Assembly (NCBI GenBank): GCA_034440635.1
Contig: JAOTON010002272.1
Span: 314,501 to 378,500, forward strand
Source of the DNA: Lepas anatifera
Taxonomy: Eukaryota > Arthropoda > Thecostraca > Lepadidae
Reading direction: 5' to 3'
Length of the DNA: 64,000 bases
Shown here: positions 34,577 through 46,496 of the stretch, in pieces
Layout: the number at the start of each line of letters is the position of its first letter
Position numbering within the stretch: the first letter of the stretch is position 1
Notes under the pieces: generated by a model
Database searches by the model: none
What the model was told of the DNA's origin: nothing
Seen by the model: the letters and a program-made list of their open reading frames with translations, nothing else
Translations under genes and position numbers: made by a program

Positions 34577-36214
34577 TATCGAGGCTTAGAGCTGAGTAAG
34601 GGCCCGGCTGCCTGGGAGCTTGTTCTTTTCTCCACGGCTGCCGGAGTTCCAGTTTCTTAGACGTTTTCTGTCGCACTGAATATTTTCAGTAGCCAATGTC
34701 TGTCGCAATCCCTGTTTGGCGAGTTGGCAGGTTTTTCCACACCTGAGGAGTAGGTGCATGCGCCCCCGCACCGCGATGGTGGCACGGAGCCCCGTACCGG
34801 AGCGCTTTAAAAGTCTTCCAACGGGGCAAATGACACTGGTTGCAAAAAATTACACATATAGTGTCTTGTCAGTGAACAATTGGTGGGTGCGGGCGGGGTG
34901 GGCAGAATTCAGCTTGTCCTCCCAACAAGAATAGGGTTAAAGCCTAGTTATATTCTCCATCACCGCTGTAACCCGCTTCCCTATACGCTTTCTACCTTCT
35001 CCGTATTTATCCTTGCCAGACACTACAGTACCGTTCACGCACTGCCATAATATTCCAGGAACTAACCTCGTGGACCTAGCATAAAAATAAGCATAACTGC
35101 ATCGTTTCGAGGAATTAGAGGGAATAATAACACACATGAGCAGAAAACTTCCATGCAGCGACATCTATATCAGTCAACTGCATGCTCTCAGCGCTTTGAT
35201 ACACTTGATACTGTATAGATGGCGTTGTTAACGTAACGCTCTATATTCCCAAGAATAATCATTACTAGAGGTGGGCTCCTCGGCAAAAATATATGAAGCC
35301 ACTGCTGCTACATCCGCTGTTAGGGCTAGCTGAAACCGTTACCGCTACTGCTGCTACTTTTTTCTAAAAACGCAAAACCGGTCCCTGCGCCAGTTTTTAC
35401 TTTAAGTCCTCACCGCTGGAGGTCCGATCGGACCCCGTCTGTTTTTCGTAAAATGGTTCTGAACCAACTTGATGAGACGCGCGCCGCTTAGATGCTACAA
35501 GAGGGATCAATTTGACAACTTATGACAACAAATTTACATCTGGTCAGGTCAGCGCAACAAGTTCTGAAGTCATTTCCTAACCAATGCAGTGCAATTATGT
35601 TTTTCTAAAAAATGGCTGATAAAATCAGGGCTTAACCCGGGCTTCTAGAATAGCCAAATCAAATTTCTGAACATCATTCGAAAGTTCTTGAAACGACAAA
35701 TCTGTACGCTGCTATACATTTTGAGTTCAGGTTATTACCAAGGTCACTAGAGGTCAACAAATGTCAAAGTTTTTGAAATATTTTGTGTCTATTACTTTTT
35801 AACGAAGCAAGTTCAGTGATGGTGGAACGTCCAAATTTAAAGGGGCGGGGGCACCATGGACTTTTCAACCCATTTCTCTCCAGTCATCGCGATAGGGCTA
35901 GTGCTAAAGGTTCTGATTAAATGGCGGGCACAGTGCCCCGGTGCCCCCCTCCCTTCCCAGTTCTGCCACCAGTGGACAAGGTACAGTGCTAAATTCGGTA
36001 TCATAGCAATGAGCATGACCCAATGATTTTAATGATTAGCAAAATGACCTTGAAAATTCATAATTTGTTCATTTCATAATGGGACATTAAAGGTCCATGC
36101 AGCTGCCATGTCACTTCTTGGGTCATGACAAACACCTTGATGCGTTTTATTTTGTTTTAAATATAATGTCTTATCAAGTTATAAAGAACTCCCCAAAGGG
36201 GTCTAAATTTTCCC
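34577..36214. other. No supported gene
   Basis: Isolated AGGTCA text near 35750 (AAGGTCACTAGAGGTCAAC) recalls the TTAA elements, but no element ends are present. Otherwise nothing is recognised. Confidence 0.35.
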
Positions 36215-36410
36215 CATTCAAGCCGACTGTGACGTCACGGGACAACAGAGAGGGTTCAAACTCGACTCCGAAGTAGAAGACGGTAAGGCAATTTCAGTGA
36301 CGTATAATTTTTCCCGTATAACCTCCGGTTCCCGACATCATAAGTGTGGTTCCAATCGAACCCCCAGGCAGTAGTGGGTACAAATAGAGCCCTGGCGGTG
36401 GCGAGTTAAG
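36215..36410 (+). repeat. Dispersed repeat containing TGACGTCACGGG (partner 28660-28865)
   Basis: Second copy of the repeat described at 28660. It keeps TGACGTCACGGG, GGTTCAAACTCG, ACCTCCGGTTCCCGA and AGTAGTGGGTACAAATAGAGCC in the same order. Confidence 0.65.
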
Positions 36411-36477
36411 ATGCAATTGAAGCACTGACAAACATGATTTGTATTGTTATTCCTATGTAATTGTTAATGAAAATTAC

Positions 36478-36481
<4 letters not shown>

Positions 36482-36525
<44 letters not shown>

Positions 36526-36536
36526 CATACATATAC
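36482..36536. repeat. (AT)n microsatellite followed by (CATA)n
   Basis: About 39 bases of uninterrupted AT followed by CATACATACATA. Confidence 0.95.
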
Positions 36537-37242
36537 TACATAAGGTGTTAGCGGTCTTATTCTAAAATATGCAACTAAATTCACACAGCAAAAACATTGG
36601 TTCAATGTTCATTTCTTTTTCTGATAGAAAGACAAATTTATCGCAATATTCATCTCCTTCTCTGTGACTGTCTCTTAACAGCCTATCGGTAGCAGTAGCT
36701 GTTTTGAATCTTTTTAGTCCGTTTCCCTCTACTCCGCTACCATTTGGAAATTCCGCAAGCTGTGGAGCAATCAAGTAGCGGAGTACCGGGGTAACGGAAT
36801 GAAGTAGCTGACTTCCCGCCTCAGATAATTGTCATATTCTAAGCATAATAGGTCAGTTAACATCAATATACATACATATGTTTTCATGGAAGTTCTGATG
36901 GGGCATTGGCGTTATAATTCTGTTTCTTTTAATCCCAGTATGGTCTTGTCGGGCTAATACTATGAATTGTATCAAAAAACCAATACGAATTTGCCAAGTA
37001 CTGGGTAACGTACATTTTTCGACAAATTATACGTCTACCTTGCCCCATGGAATCGCCAGGTTACCCCAAGGGGTAGGGCGGAATAGAGCTCTACCACCTT
37101 TGGTGAATTACCAAGCAATCAATAATAATATTCATTGATGCTTGGCTGCTTCCGTACAGGTGCATGGATGTTTGAAGCAGTCATGACAAAGAATTAGAGC
37201 GCATTGAGTTAAGCAATTAAAAAATATATATACATACACACA

Positions 37243-37244
<2 letters not shown>

Positions 37245-37273
<29 letters not shown>
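37245..37273. repeat. (TA)n microsatellite
   Basis: A TA run of about 29 bases preceded by an ATATATACATACACACAC stretch. Confidence 0.9.
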
Positions 37274-37276
<3 letters not shown>

Positions 37277-40100
37277 ACGTCTTTGGTGGCTCCATGCTAC
37301 AGTGCACGACTATTGTTAATACTTGAGCTAACATTTTCATTGCACCTTGATATTTTTGTTGAAAAGTCATAAAAGTGGTTGAGAGTTTGATATTATATAG
37401 TATCATACAATCATATATGATTGTAAAACAGTTATTTCTATCACCTGACTCCAAAACAATTCCCAGCAAGGTGGAGTTGGCGGTACCGTATGACCTTGGC
37501 AATTGGTTTGTCGTTAAAAAGCTAGCCTTAAATATTACTGTTGTCATTTTGGTATATTTCATTGCGAAGTTGATAATTTTGTTTGTACCGTGGAAGTTTC
37601 AATTTTTAAATTGATATTTTTCGTCTTTGATTGCATATATCTCATTGTGAAATTGATACTTTTGTGGAAAAAGTTAGAATTTTGATCTACATTTGTAGGT
37701 ATTCTTCATTACAAATATTGATTCATAGACTGAGTTGTGTCAGCCATTTCTTGAGCTGCCCCCGGCTTTCCGCTCCTCAGGTGGTCATCCATGGAAAATT
37801 GTGTACACACTACCGGAAACCTAGTTCACTATCCACGCCGAATTTCAAACCAGAAAGAAGATCCTCTAGACATTTGTTTTTGTACAATGCTGCCCCGCGT
37901 TGATTTGCTTAGGACCATTTCATTCAAGCAAAAGCAACAGGGAACTGTCAAAACTATTCCTTTTGGTTCCACCTGACAGTTTATAGAGGCAACTAGCAGT
38001 TATGAAAATCTTCGCAGATCTCATCTCAGATATTTGCGGACTCGACAACCGCAAAGATGTATTCACCGTTGTCGTTTCTTCCCCATCTATGCTCCACGAA
38101 AACAATGATATAATAACCCCGCCATTCCTGCCGCCCGTCAGGAATGCCGCTGTCGTTCACTGCCAGCGCTATCGACGTGAAACCCTGCAATTAAGACACC
38201 ACTGCAGCCGCTTGTGAGGCGTTTCGGCGCGAATCCCATCGCCTGTCTTCTCTGCAGAGCTATCGGAGCGATGAGTCTGCCCCTGCAGATGGTTCCCAGC
38301 CCGCCGTCGAAGGTCATATCATTGCTGGGTGTCGTGTCTGGTGGCCGTCCGCGGCTGGCTCCCTGGCCAAAGCACCTGCACCGCCGGCCCGGCCGACCGG
38401 CCAGCGGCCGGCAGACGGCTGGCTCGATAGTTGCTATATTATCTTGAACACAGACGGCGCCAGGCAGGGGCCTATAGCTGAAAATTTGCGAGATGGGTAT
38501 GGTGGAGCAATCGAAGTATGAAACCCTAATGAAAAGCGGGCGTGAATTAAATGGGATTGAGTTTTTCACTTATTTACCATTGCCGACAATCACGGCCTCC
38601 TCAAGCGATTTTTGACGCTTTAATATTTTAACAGCCTGAAGTGAATTGGTGGAGTAATTTTGGCAAAAGGGGAGCCTCAGTCAGGAAAGAAGCAGCCCAA
38701 TAATCAAACAGAAGCCTGAAGCTTCCAGTCGAAGGGCAGCAAACAATGTGAGATGCCATAAAAGAGAGTGCCTCTACAAGGTCTACTTTTAGAGTCTGGC
38801 TGCGCCAATTTTTAGCATTTGTATCGCACAGGTCACACATTTAGATCGCGTTGACGGCGACCGGCGTTGATAAGACTCTATGGACCTGACCGGGCTCACC
38901 CCGTCCCCTGGATCCGTCTCTGGTCCCTAATGCTATTTTTCCTTTTCTGTTCCTGACATGATCTATCAGTTTGGAGGGGGATAAATGAGGGTGTGAACGA
39001 TCCTATCAGATATGGGTTGACTCTCTAAGCTGACCAGTCCTCAGCAGCACTTCTTCACGACGTGCCCTCCGGTGATCTGTTTTGTCTAAATACATCACTA
39101 TTTTTTTGACAAGATTATTATTTTTAACAGAATTATATTCAGATTCTGGGCACTGACATACGATAGAAAATGTCACTATTGTACCCTGTAGTTGAAGTAA
39201 CTTTGGATATGCATAATCAAGACATGGAAAATATTTCGTCATGATGTATTATTACACACAGTATAAATATACGACACTGCATTTGACATGTGCAAAACAA
39301 GATTCATTCCCATTCAGAATTCAAACTCGAGCGGTGGTCACGTTGGAAGATGAGTACTGGAAGTGCGCAGAGTCTGATGAAGACTTAAAACAGTAAACAC
39401 TGTGCACTGAGTCATGCCAAGAAGTGTTTGTTCATAGGAAAACAACGTTTATGGCACACAACATTGTGACATTTCTATTAGGATTGAATAAATTAATTCT
39501 GCTGGTGATGTTAATTCTGGAATTTCAGGGCACACGTAACGATCTAAAACTTGAAAGCACATTACACATCGTGGACATTGTTACTATAAGCACCCGGCAT
39601 CTCTCGCACCCTGGTGATGCATCCAGCATATCAAAATAGTTTTCATGTTCATTGTATAAAAAGCTATAAACTCTGTCAGAGCGATTTCGTTAGGCATGAG
39701 CAGGTTCAGTACGGTCTACATCCCAACAAATCCACTGTCCTTCTTCGTACTATACACAACATTTACAAGATCAAATGACTTCAACATACTTCTCATCCCA
39801 GCGCGCGCACACACACACACATACCTGCAGAAGACCAATGCAAAGACACTGGCGCACCCAGCATCGCTCTCTCACCAGGCCCCTCACCGATGGGCTATCA
39901 CAATGGGCAGCGGAACACCGGCCGCGCATGGTCCAACCACAGAACACACGCGTCTAGGCCCGTCTCTGGTAAAGCTCCACGTGGCGGCGCAGTCCGAGTC
40001 ACAGCTCTGCGGGAGGCCTCACGTAGTGCCCGCACCAGACGCCGTATGCCCAGATCGTGTGTCACCTAGCACCGAGTAACCACGGACGACTGTAGCGTGA
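37274..40100. other. Downstream flank of ephrin, GC-rich island at 38140-38420
   Basis: The tract 38140-38420 is GC/CpG-rich (GGCCCGGCCGACCGGCCAGC and similar) and carries open frames on both strands without domains. It could be a promoter or untranslated exon of an unseen gene. The rest is AT-rich. A (GC)4(AC)7 dinucleotide run lies at 39801-39821. Confidence 0.35.
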
Positions 40101-40106
40101 TTTAAT
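40101..40106 (-). terminator. Possible ephrin polyadenylation signal (ATTAAA)
   Basis: ATTAAA on the minus strand about 155 bases after the ephrin stop codon. It is a common variant of AATAAA. No better signal is seen within about 800 bases. Confidence 0.3.
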
Positions 40107-40259
40107 CGGCGCTCATGGCACAGCACGGTGTGGCGGTACACAGTGCCTGTTCCCCAGGGGGCGCCGCCATCGAGGGGGCAGCGGAGCAGCCCCCTGTCTG
40201 ATTGTCCGGCCGCGCCACCCTGCTGTACACGTGCTGAGTGCTCAGCGAGACCGAGCGCC

Positions 40260-40414
40260 TCACCGCGCCGCGAGCCTCAACAACAGGAAGCAGATCAGAC
40301 TGGACCAGAGAGCCGTCAGCGGGTGCCGCAGCTGCGCCGGCGTCGGCGCCGACGACGTCAGACCCTGCTTCTTCGGCTTCTGCTCGTTGGGGTGCCTCGA
40401 CTTGTCAAACACAC
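40260..40414 (-). CDS. Ephrin: Ephrin, terminal exon with GPI-type hydrophobic tail
   Basis: Read on the minus strand, the acceptor is tttcacttgcag. Two bases complete Gly, followed by VFDKSRHPNEQKPKKQ, then GLTSSAPTPAQLRHP, then the hydrophobic end LTALWSSLICFLLLRLAAR and TGA at 40262-40260. A hydrophobic terminus with no cytoplasmic residues after it, preceded by a hydrophilic spacer and small residues (TSSA), is the layout of a GPI-attachment signal. The ephrin would then be membrane-linked by lipid, like vertebrate ephrin-A. It lacks the tyrosine-rich cytoplasmic tail and PDZ motif of ephrin-B. The length is 155 bases, and the phase matches the previous exon exactly. Confidence 0.82.
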
Positions 40415-41150
40415 CTGCAAGTGAAATTCGCGAGGTGAGATGAGGCCAGAACTAGCCCGATGCTGTATGAGCTGTACTTTTTGTTAGACCATTGTGGATG
40501 GTTTTTACTTCACTGATCACTTGTGCCGCAAATGATATCAAGTATTACCTCAAACAAAGAATTCCATATTTTCATCCCAAATAAATCGTACCACTTCGTT
40601 TAAGAGGACTTAAACGGGTAACTACAGAATTTATTGAAAGAAAACAATGATGACAAATACCACTGTTGGGAGGGCCACACAACACTTTTAAGATTTCCCC
40701 CTCGAAATTCTCCTCTCTTCCTTACTCTGTGATCCTCGGTCTCTTAGATTGCATGCAACTTAACAATTATCAAAAACGTGAAACCAGGATTTCAAAAACG
40801 AGTTTTAGAAAAATTTACCCTAAATCTTTCTTCGAGTATCACTGTTTCTCATTTCCTAATTTCCTGCGAGGGACCGTTCTCGGTTGTCACACTGACAAAG
40901 AATAAACAAACGTCACACCACTTTTAAGGATAAAATGTCAAAAACAATCTTACAGCTTTGTTTATAATCATTCTGCATAACAACTTGATAAAAGAAATAC
41001 TCCGTGATTTCTTATCTTTTTTATAAACCCCATCTGTTTTACGAAGACAGGTCATCATTTTTCTTTTCTTTTTGCTGGCTCCCTTTGCTCAGATTTTTTT
41101 CAGAAAACATGGACTATTCCAGCCCTTGCTATCCCACCGGCAATATGTAC
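40415..41150 (-). other. Ephrin intron
   Basis: Bounded by gtacat (donor, weak) at 41150 and the tgcag acceptor at 40415. AT-rich, with no repeat or nested gene recognised. Confidence 0.6.
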
Positions 41151-41357
41151 CTGTTTTCTTGGTATTTTTGACGCTGATGCTGGGCACGTGCAGGTCGTAC
41201 AGATCGTGTACGCCCTTGTACGAGTGCCTGGTGGTGGTGGGTGTCCGTGTGGTGGGTGTGGGGGTGGTTGTCCGCCTCCTCTCCACCGACCAAGTGGGGG
41301 CGACGCTGACAGGCACCTCCTGGCCAGGCTGCCCCTCCCTCGGGCCATCCAGCAGGG
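41151..41357 (-). CDS. Ephrin: Ephrin, Thr/Pro-rich linker exon
   Basis: Minus-strand exon of 207 bases between acceptor gtttgtctgcag and donor gtacat. It joins in phase on both sides. It encodes PLLDGPREGQPGQEVPVSVAP, in short blocks, then TWSVERRRTTTPTPTTRTP, then RHSYKGVHDLYDLHVPSIS and VKNTKK. The Thr/Pro cluster suggests an O-glycosylated stalk between the receptor-binding domain and the membrane anchor. The linker of ephrins is poorly conserved, so identity rests on phase and position rather than on motif. The donor is the weakest splice site of the gene. Confidence 0.72.
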
Positions 41358-42122
41358 CTGCAGACAAACACAAAACATCAAACACCGGTTGGATTTGTGA
41401 TTGGGTCACGCGACGGCGAGGCCGCGGCATTGATGCCAGGCTGGCGTCACAATACACGGCGATACGGTGCTGATTATTTTCCGTGTCGTCAGGCTCGTGG
41501 GCGGTAGCCAATGACACAGAAGTTGTCATGCGACTAGGTACTGGAACAACCATGCACTGCTGATGGTCGAGCCATAACAATACCGCTTCATGCATGTAAG
41601 GACACAGAAACTCCGTTACTGCAATTGTTCCACCCGGTTGGCACCCAGTTTAGGCTGCGCTGATTCTATCGACAAAACTGTTGGCCCAAGTGACGTAGGC
41701 AGAGAAATTCCTACACGCACAGACCCACCAAGGCCTTCGTGCCGTACGCCGCGTTTACATGTAAATCACTGATCGAGCCACGGTTCCAAAAATGGTTCAC
41801 CAGCCCAGTGCTGGCAACAAGATGTCTAAGAAAATTCAATAGTTCACAGTCCTATTACTACCACATCCACTGACGCTTGCAAGGACATATTTTGTAAGAA
41901 ACTGAGAACATTTGTGATATCGCTTTATGGTTGAAAAGGGGCCAACGAAATTAGCTGAGGGTAATCCCTATACCTGAATGAAATTGTTTATAAGGTTGAA
42001 ATCCAAGCGTAATAATCAACATACAAAATCATAATAAATAAATTTTTATATTTTCACTGCCTTAATGATAAGGTAGCGCTACGACCCTCCATCAGTCCGA
42101 CTCCCGAAGCTGCAGTACTCAC
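41358..42122 (-). other. Ephrin intron
   Basis: Bounded by gtgagt and tgcag. Nothing further recognised. Confidence 0.6.
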
Positions 42123-42242
42123 GAGTGTCAATGTGGTTGATAGTGTCGGTGTCGTTGCAGCACACCTTGAACACCACCTTCATGTTGTGGGTGGAGCAGC
42201 GGCCGCCGATGCGCCTCAGCATGTCTCCACGCGCCGAGGTCG
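42123..42242 (-). CDS. Ephrin: Ephrin, exon ending the receptor-binding domain
   Basis: Minus-strand exon of 120 bases with acceptor ctctctccgcag and donor gtgagt. With the T of the previous exon it reads STSARGDMLRRIGGRCST, then HNMKVVFKVC, then CNDTDTINHIDT. The block RRIGGRCST.NMKVVFKVC is the last conserved block of the arthropod ephrin domain and supplies the fourth conserved cysteine (GRCST), which pairs with an earlier domain cysteine. CNDTD contains a consensus N-glycosylation site (NDT). The entry phase needs two bases and the exit phase leaves one; both neighbours fit. Confidence 0.92.
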
Positions 42243-43482
42243 CTGCGGAGAGAGATACATATTTAATCAAAGTGGAGGAGCGTCGTGTCCAGTGGCTTAG
42301 TGCAGACACAAGTGCCAGCACCCGCTGAAATCAGGTGGAGGGGTTGGATGGTTATCAGTGAAAATTCACCTCATCACAGACATAAAATTATTTTAACCGA
42401 AAGCTATTCATATATAAACTTATTGCTGCGTTTCTCTCCTGCTACTAGAGAGCATTTTATTTCTGAAATAGGATAGTTTCCTATCGTACATTTGTAACTG
42501 CTGTGTCCCTCCCTCGCTTTCGAAGCCGATGCGCACATGTTGCACTATTATATGTTTGGGCTGAAGTTATGATGCCGCAGGTCAGGAAGCTGGGTAGGTG
42601 CCCTGTTGAGGAGGAAGTGAAGGACAGACAGAGTTGGAGTGGGGTAGACGGTGGTGATGGGGTTTACCAAGTTTTTGGCGGAGTGAGTGGGCAATGGAAA
42701 TTGTAGTGGAAACCAGCTTTTCTGTGCACTATTACCATTTTCTTAATTTTATGTTTACATTTGAGAGGTTCGCATGGCGCACGACTATCATCATTTCGTT
42801 TTTGCGAGGGAGAAGACGTATCCTCGTATTTACCGGTAGTACCACAAACCTTGGAAAAAATGTGGAAAATAACAGTATCAAAATCATGCACACCATAGGA
42901 CTTTTAAATATATTTTCATGGCACCTAAAGCACTCTGTGGTCCAAATAACCAAATTGTATTGGGTCATATAAATCCAATGCGAAAAAAGCGAGTGAATAC
43001 TGACTACAACACCTATTCTCGATACGAACTCAGTGCAAAATGTCCCGCCACACTCCTCCCCCAACAGCATTGTTTCCAGCCAGACTGATGCCCTGCCGAA
43101 TAGGCTCAGGCAGCAGGCTGGCTTCCGCACGGCGCCACCCACCGGCTCACTTCCAGCTCGCGCGCACGCCCGCCAATTTGAATACAATGGGCACTGGAGA
43201 CGGCGCGGCAGCGCGCTACCGAAGACAGGCCTCTACCACCGACCCATGCTGGAGGCCCAGGTCGGGCCGAGACAAAAACGGAGCGTCGGAGACGTACTGG
43301 ACACGCAGGCCAACAAGAAACAGCCGCGCTCAATACGGCGCACAGCCAGGCCCAGCGGATGGTGAAAATATGAAATAAAAGATAATTTAATTGTGAGTGA
43401 GTGCGGAAAGATTTGCACACTGCACCTGTCTGCTTTTTTGTGAGGTTTCATAATCATTCAGCACTGACTTAAGGAAAAATCC
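42243..43482 (-). other. Ephrin intron, 3' portion
   Basis: Continues from the SINE to the acceptor at 42243. It includes a moderately GC-rich part at 43040-43370 whose open frames on both strands have no domain and are not exon-like. Confidence 0.5.
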
Positions 43483-43654
43483 TTGGAGCTTTACAATTCA
43501 CCGATTGCAAGGTCATATTGCATTGCCAGCTTTCACCTTGTTGCATGGGTATACCAGGAATCTGGAAGTCCTTATCTAGCATTACCGCCCGGATTTGAAC
43601 TCTGGTTCCGCGGCATAGAAGGGCGATGCACCACCACTGCGCCACTGCATCCCC
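43483..43654 (-). mobile_element. tRNA-derived SINE inserted at an ephrin splice donor
   Basis: In sense with ephrin: head GGGGATGCAGTGGCGCAGTG with an A-box-like TGGCGCAGTGG, then a B box GAGTTCAAATCCG, and 3' end GTAAAGCTCCAAGG. It begins 10 bases after the exon end (donor gtaagtcaag). TAAGTCA occurs immediately before the head and again just after the tail (cctTAAGTCAGTG), consistent with a 7-bp target duplication that includes donor bases +2 to +8. Same family as 25424-25596. Confidence 0.8.
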
Positions 43655-43663
43655 TTGACTTAC

Positions 43664-43832
43664 AGATGAAGAAGTAGTCCTGGCCGGGCCGGAACTCCAG
43701 GCCGCCCGGCTGCGGTGTGAAGCTACGGAAGGTGATGGTGAAGAACATGAGCTTGTACGGCTTGTCGCAGACGGCGATGATGCGCGGGTTTGGATCTGTG
43801 ATTCTACACGTGTCGTACTCCTCCTTAGACAC
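43664..43832 (-). CDS. Ephrin: Ephrin, central receptor-binding-domain exon
   Basis: Minus-strand exon of 169 bases with acceptor tctccccggcag and donor gtaagt. It encodes VSKEEYDTCRITDPNPRI, then IAVCDKPYKLMFFTITF, then RSFTPQPGGLEFRPGQDYFFI and one base. The TCRIT..CDKP..FTITFR.FTPQPGGLEF..G.DYFFI series is diagnostic for ephrins. The two cysteines are conserved disulphide partners, and the F..FTP..GLEF strand/loop precedes the receptor-facing loop in known structures. The asparagine ending the previous exon plus VS forms an NVS glycosylation site across the junction. Phase 0 in, phase 1 out. Confidence 0.95.
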
Positions 43833-45437
43833 CTGCCGGGGAGATCAAGAGTCAAGTAGTGAACATAATGGCTTGGCGGTGAGATACATCTATATGACAC
43901 CAACCAATCTCATCTGTAGTGTGCCATGGACAGGGGTGTACCTTTCCATATATTTTGAAGAGCTCAACACCCCATCATGAGCCGCTGAGCCCCAAATGAG
44001 GGGACATCATGCAATCAGACCCACTGTATTGCCTCATCGCGGGCCCATACAACCAGGAAAAGTCTATCAGCCTGGGCCCCATAGTAACAGTGAACACCAG
44101 TGGCAACAGTCAGGCCTCCCTAAGAAAGGTCTGGCATTCAGATGCCCACAGCCAGGGCTCCCTGCTACACCGTGTAGCTGGTGGGGTCCACTCAGAGACG
44201 GGCATGCCTTTCCATCCGAGCTCAAGCAAGAACCTACTGGTCACATGAGTCCGGTTCGTTACAAGTGGCTCTGGTGATCGCACGCAGTTCAGCTGACCGC
44301 AGAAGGCTCTATTGGCCACAAAGGTCTCATTATGAATACTTTTACGATAAAAGTTGCCTTTCTAATGATTTATTATCATGGGCATTGAATTGGTGTTAAA
44401 AAACTATCTTGATATATCAGGAATTGTATATTCTTAAGCCAGAAATGGGCTCAAAATACATAACAACAGTCTTGATGTGTGTATTTTGTGAATTTTTTTG
44501 GGAATAAAACTATAATACTGGGTATAACATGATCATTTTCAACATTTGTTTAATGTTCATAATGATCCTGCAAAATGGCATCTACCCTTTAGCTGCTTAT
44601 CATCATCACAGATTATAGACTTGCGGGTATTCCCTATGCCTACCATAGTCAAAACAAATGAAAAGTCAGCGGCTTGCCTTCTTACCCGGATAAATTGATT
44701 TCTATTCTGGAGATGGATCAAGAGCGCTGTTAGCCATGACCCTTTAGCCTTGAAATGTCCAAGAGCTTGAATTCACCGTTACTATGTGTAGATCCGGAAA
44801 CATTATATCACATCCTCTCCAATTAATTCTAGTACCACCATCAGCAGACACTTGCACTCGAGAGCGGGGTAAGTCTAAATAAGACGCACACAAAATTAGC
44901 GGGACTAAACGTCCATGCAAGGGCTCGCCTGTTCTTTCATTAACTATCCAGGAATCATACCCCCGCCGGCTCAGCTGACTCAAGCCACCCACCAGCGCTG
45001 CAGGCATTTCCGGCGTGCTCCAAGAACTCTTACGGAAGTCATCTTCCCCGGAGACGATGTCGCTGCCTACGCCTGATTAAACCAGAAATCTAGCCATTTC
45101 TCCAGCGCTGACTAATTATCTTCATTTACGAAAACACAGTCTGCATATCTGTCGGCGTCCACACCAGTCCGGGCGGGCACTCACTGCCCTGGGGGACTGG
45201 AATGGCGGCAGAGGCGGCATTCCGCAGCCTGCGGCCCTTCCGGCGGCCGCGCGTTTCGCCCAGCAGCGGCGCCCAGTTACATTAGCCCGAGTGCTTCAGG
45301 GATTCCAGTGCAGACCGGGGCTGCAAACTGAGAGACCTCTGTGTTCCAGCTGTGGCTGGCCATGGAGCATTTCGAAACTGCTCCGGGAGATTTAAGAAAA
45401 TTGATGGAATAGATGATCGTATGGTTTTATAAAATAC

Positions 45438-45500
<63 letters not shown>

Positions 45501-46354
45501 AATTTTCTGGCATACCAAGTCACAGCTCGAACACGGTTGAAAAGTGGAAGCAAGTCCCTTCTTCAGAACAAGTTAAGAAAATTGTGATGTTTAAAGGAAT
45601 GTTTTAGGTTGAATTGCTTTAGATACTGCAGATCTCACAAGTATCATATTTTTTCAGACTGACAAAACAAAATGTGAAGTGGAATAATGTTTCTGGTCGT
45701 TAAAATTACATTGCTTAAAACTACAAGGTAGATATTTTGCTTTTCACTACTAAAAATATTAAACATCAAGTATCAAGCAGGTAGCAGCACTAACAAAGTA
45801 CTAATCACCAATCTAATAAATGATTATCTAGCTGAAACGGATGACAAAATTTGAGACATTGATCCCCACCCACTTCATTCTCAGAACTAATAAAGTAACG
45901 TATATACACCTTACATACTGGGGACACACACAGCTCCACATATGTGAGCTATCTTTAGACCATTATCAACGTCTAAATATATGGTCTCGTGTCCAACTAC
46001 CTTAATCATTCTACTACTTATACAAATATGGTACCCCACTCCATGACACAAGGTAAATAGGTTCCACTTCAGATTCAGGCACATAAACTAGGCACAATTG
46101 TTTTGTTCTACTTCTTTAGCTTGAAGCTGGCTGCATTGTCGTCATTATGTGCATGGTACAGATGTAAGAATGCATTAATAGGAACGCTAATCATAGTGGC
46201 TAGGATTGTCATGAGTGACGGTTTGGTTGCAAAAGCATCATGGTTTAGTGACTGACCACACTACTTAAGCCACCTGCATGTGTAACGGAACACTGCCGCC
46301 ATTTAACTGTCAAGCAGGGTAATTGCAAATGAAATACTATGAGAGTGTACTCAC
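43833..46354 (-). other. Ephrin intron (2.5 kb) with AT microsatellite
   Basis: Bounded by gtgagt and ggcag. It contains the AT repeat at 45443-45496 and otherwise unremarkable AT-rich DNA. The stretch 45140-45290 is GC-rich. Confidence 0.55.
45443..45496. repeat. (AT)n microsatellite
   Basis: An uninterrupted AT run of about 54 bases within an ephrin intron. Likely length-variable between individuals. Confidence 0.95.
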
Positions 46355-46496
46355 GTTGTAAATGATGTACTTCTCAGTGTCTTCCTCCCTGGTCCACTCG
46401 TTGTAGACGGGACAGATGATGGTGACCTGGTCGTATTCAAACAGACTGTTCCCCCGGTTGACGTCAATGATGTGGTCTGTGTTGCTGATTTGAAAT
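46355..46496 (-). CDS. Ephrin: Ephrin, first recognisable receptor-binding-domain exon
   Basis: Minus-strand exon of 142 bases with acceptor cctgctccgcag and donor gtgagt. One base completes a codon, followed by FQISNTDHIIDVNRGNSLF, then EYDQVTIICPVYNEW, then TREEDTEKYIIYN. The DHIIDVN, EYDQVTIICPVY and EKYIIYN blocks match the arthropod ephrin domain. The Cys of IICPVY is one of four conserved cysteines. The domain lacks only its first strand (the region with W-N-[ST]-[ST]-N in the family) and the signal peptide. These must be encoded by upstream exon(s) at higher coordinates, not found here or beyond the window. The predicted protein from this exon on is about 263 residues. Confidence 0.95.

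Noticed and set aside
35740..35775. Fifth TTAA-element copy, suggested by AAGGTCACTAGAGGTCAAC
   Set aside because: No terminal repeats or the characteristic GGCCATCGATGGCC palindrome nearby. Two half-sites alone are not enough.
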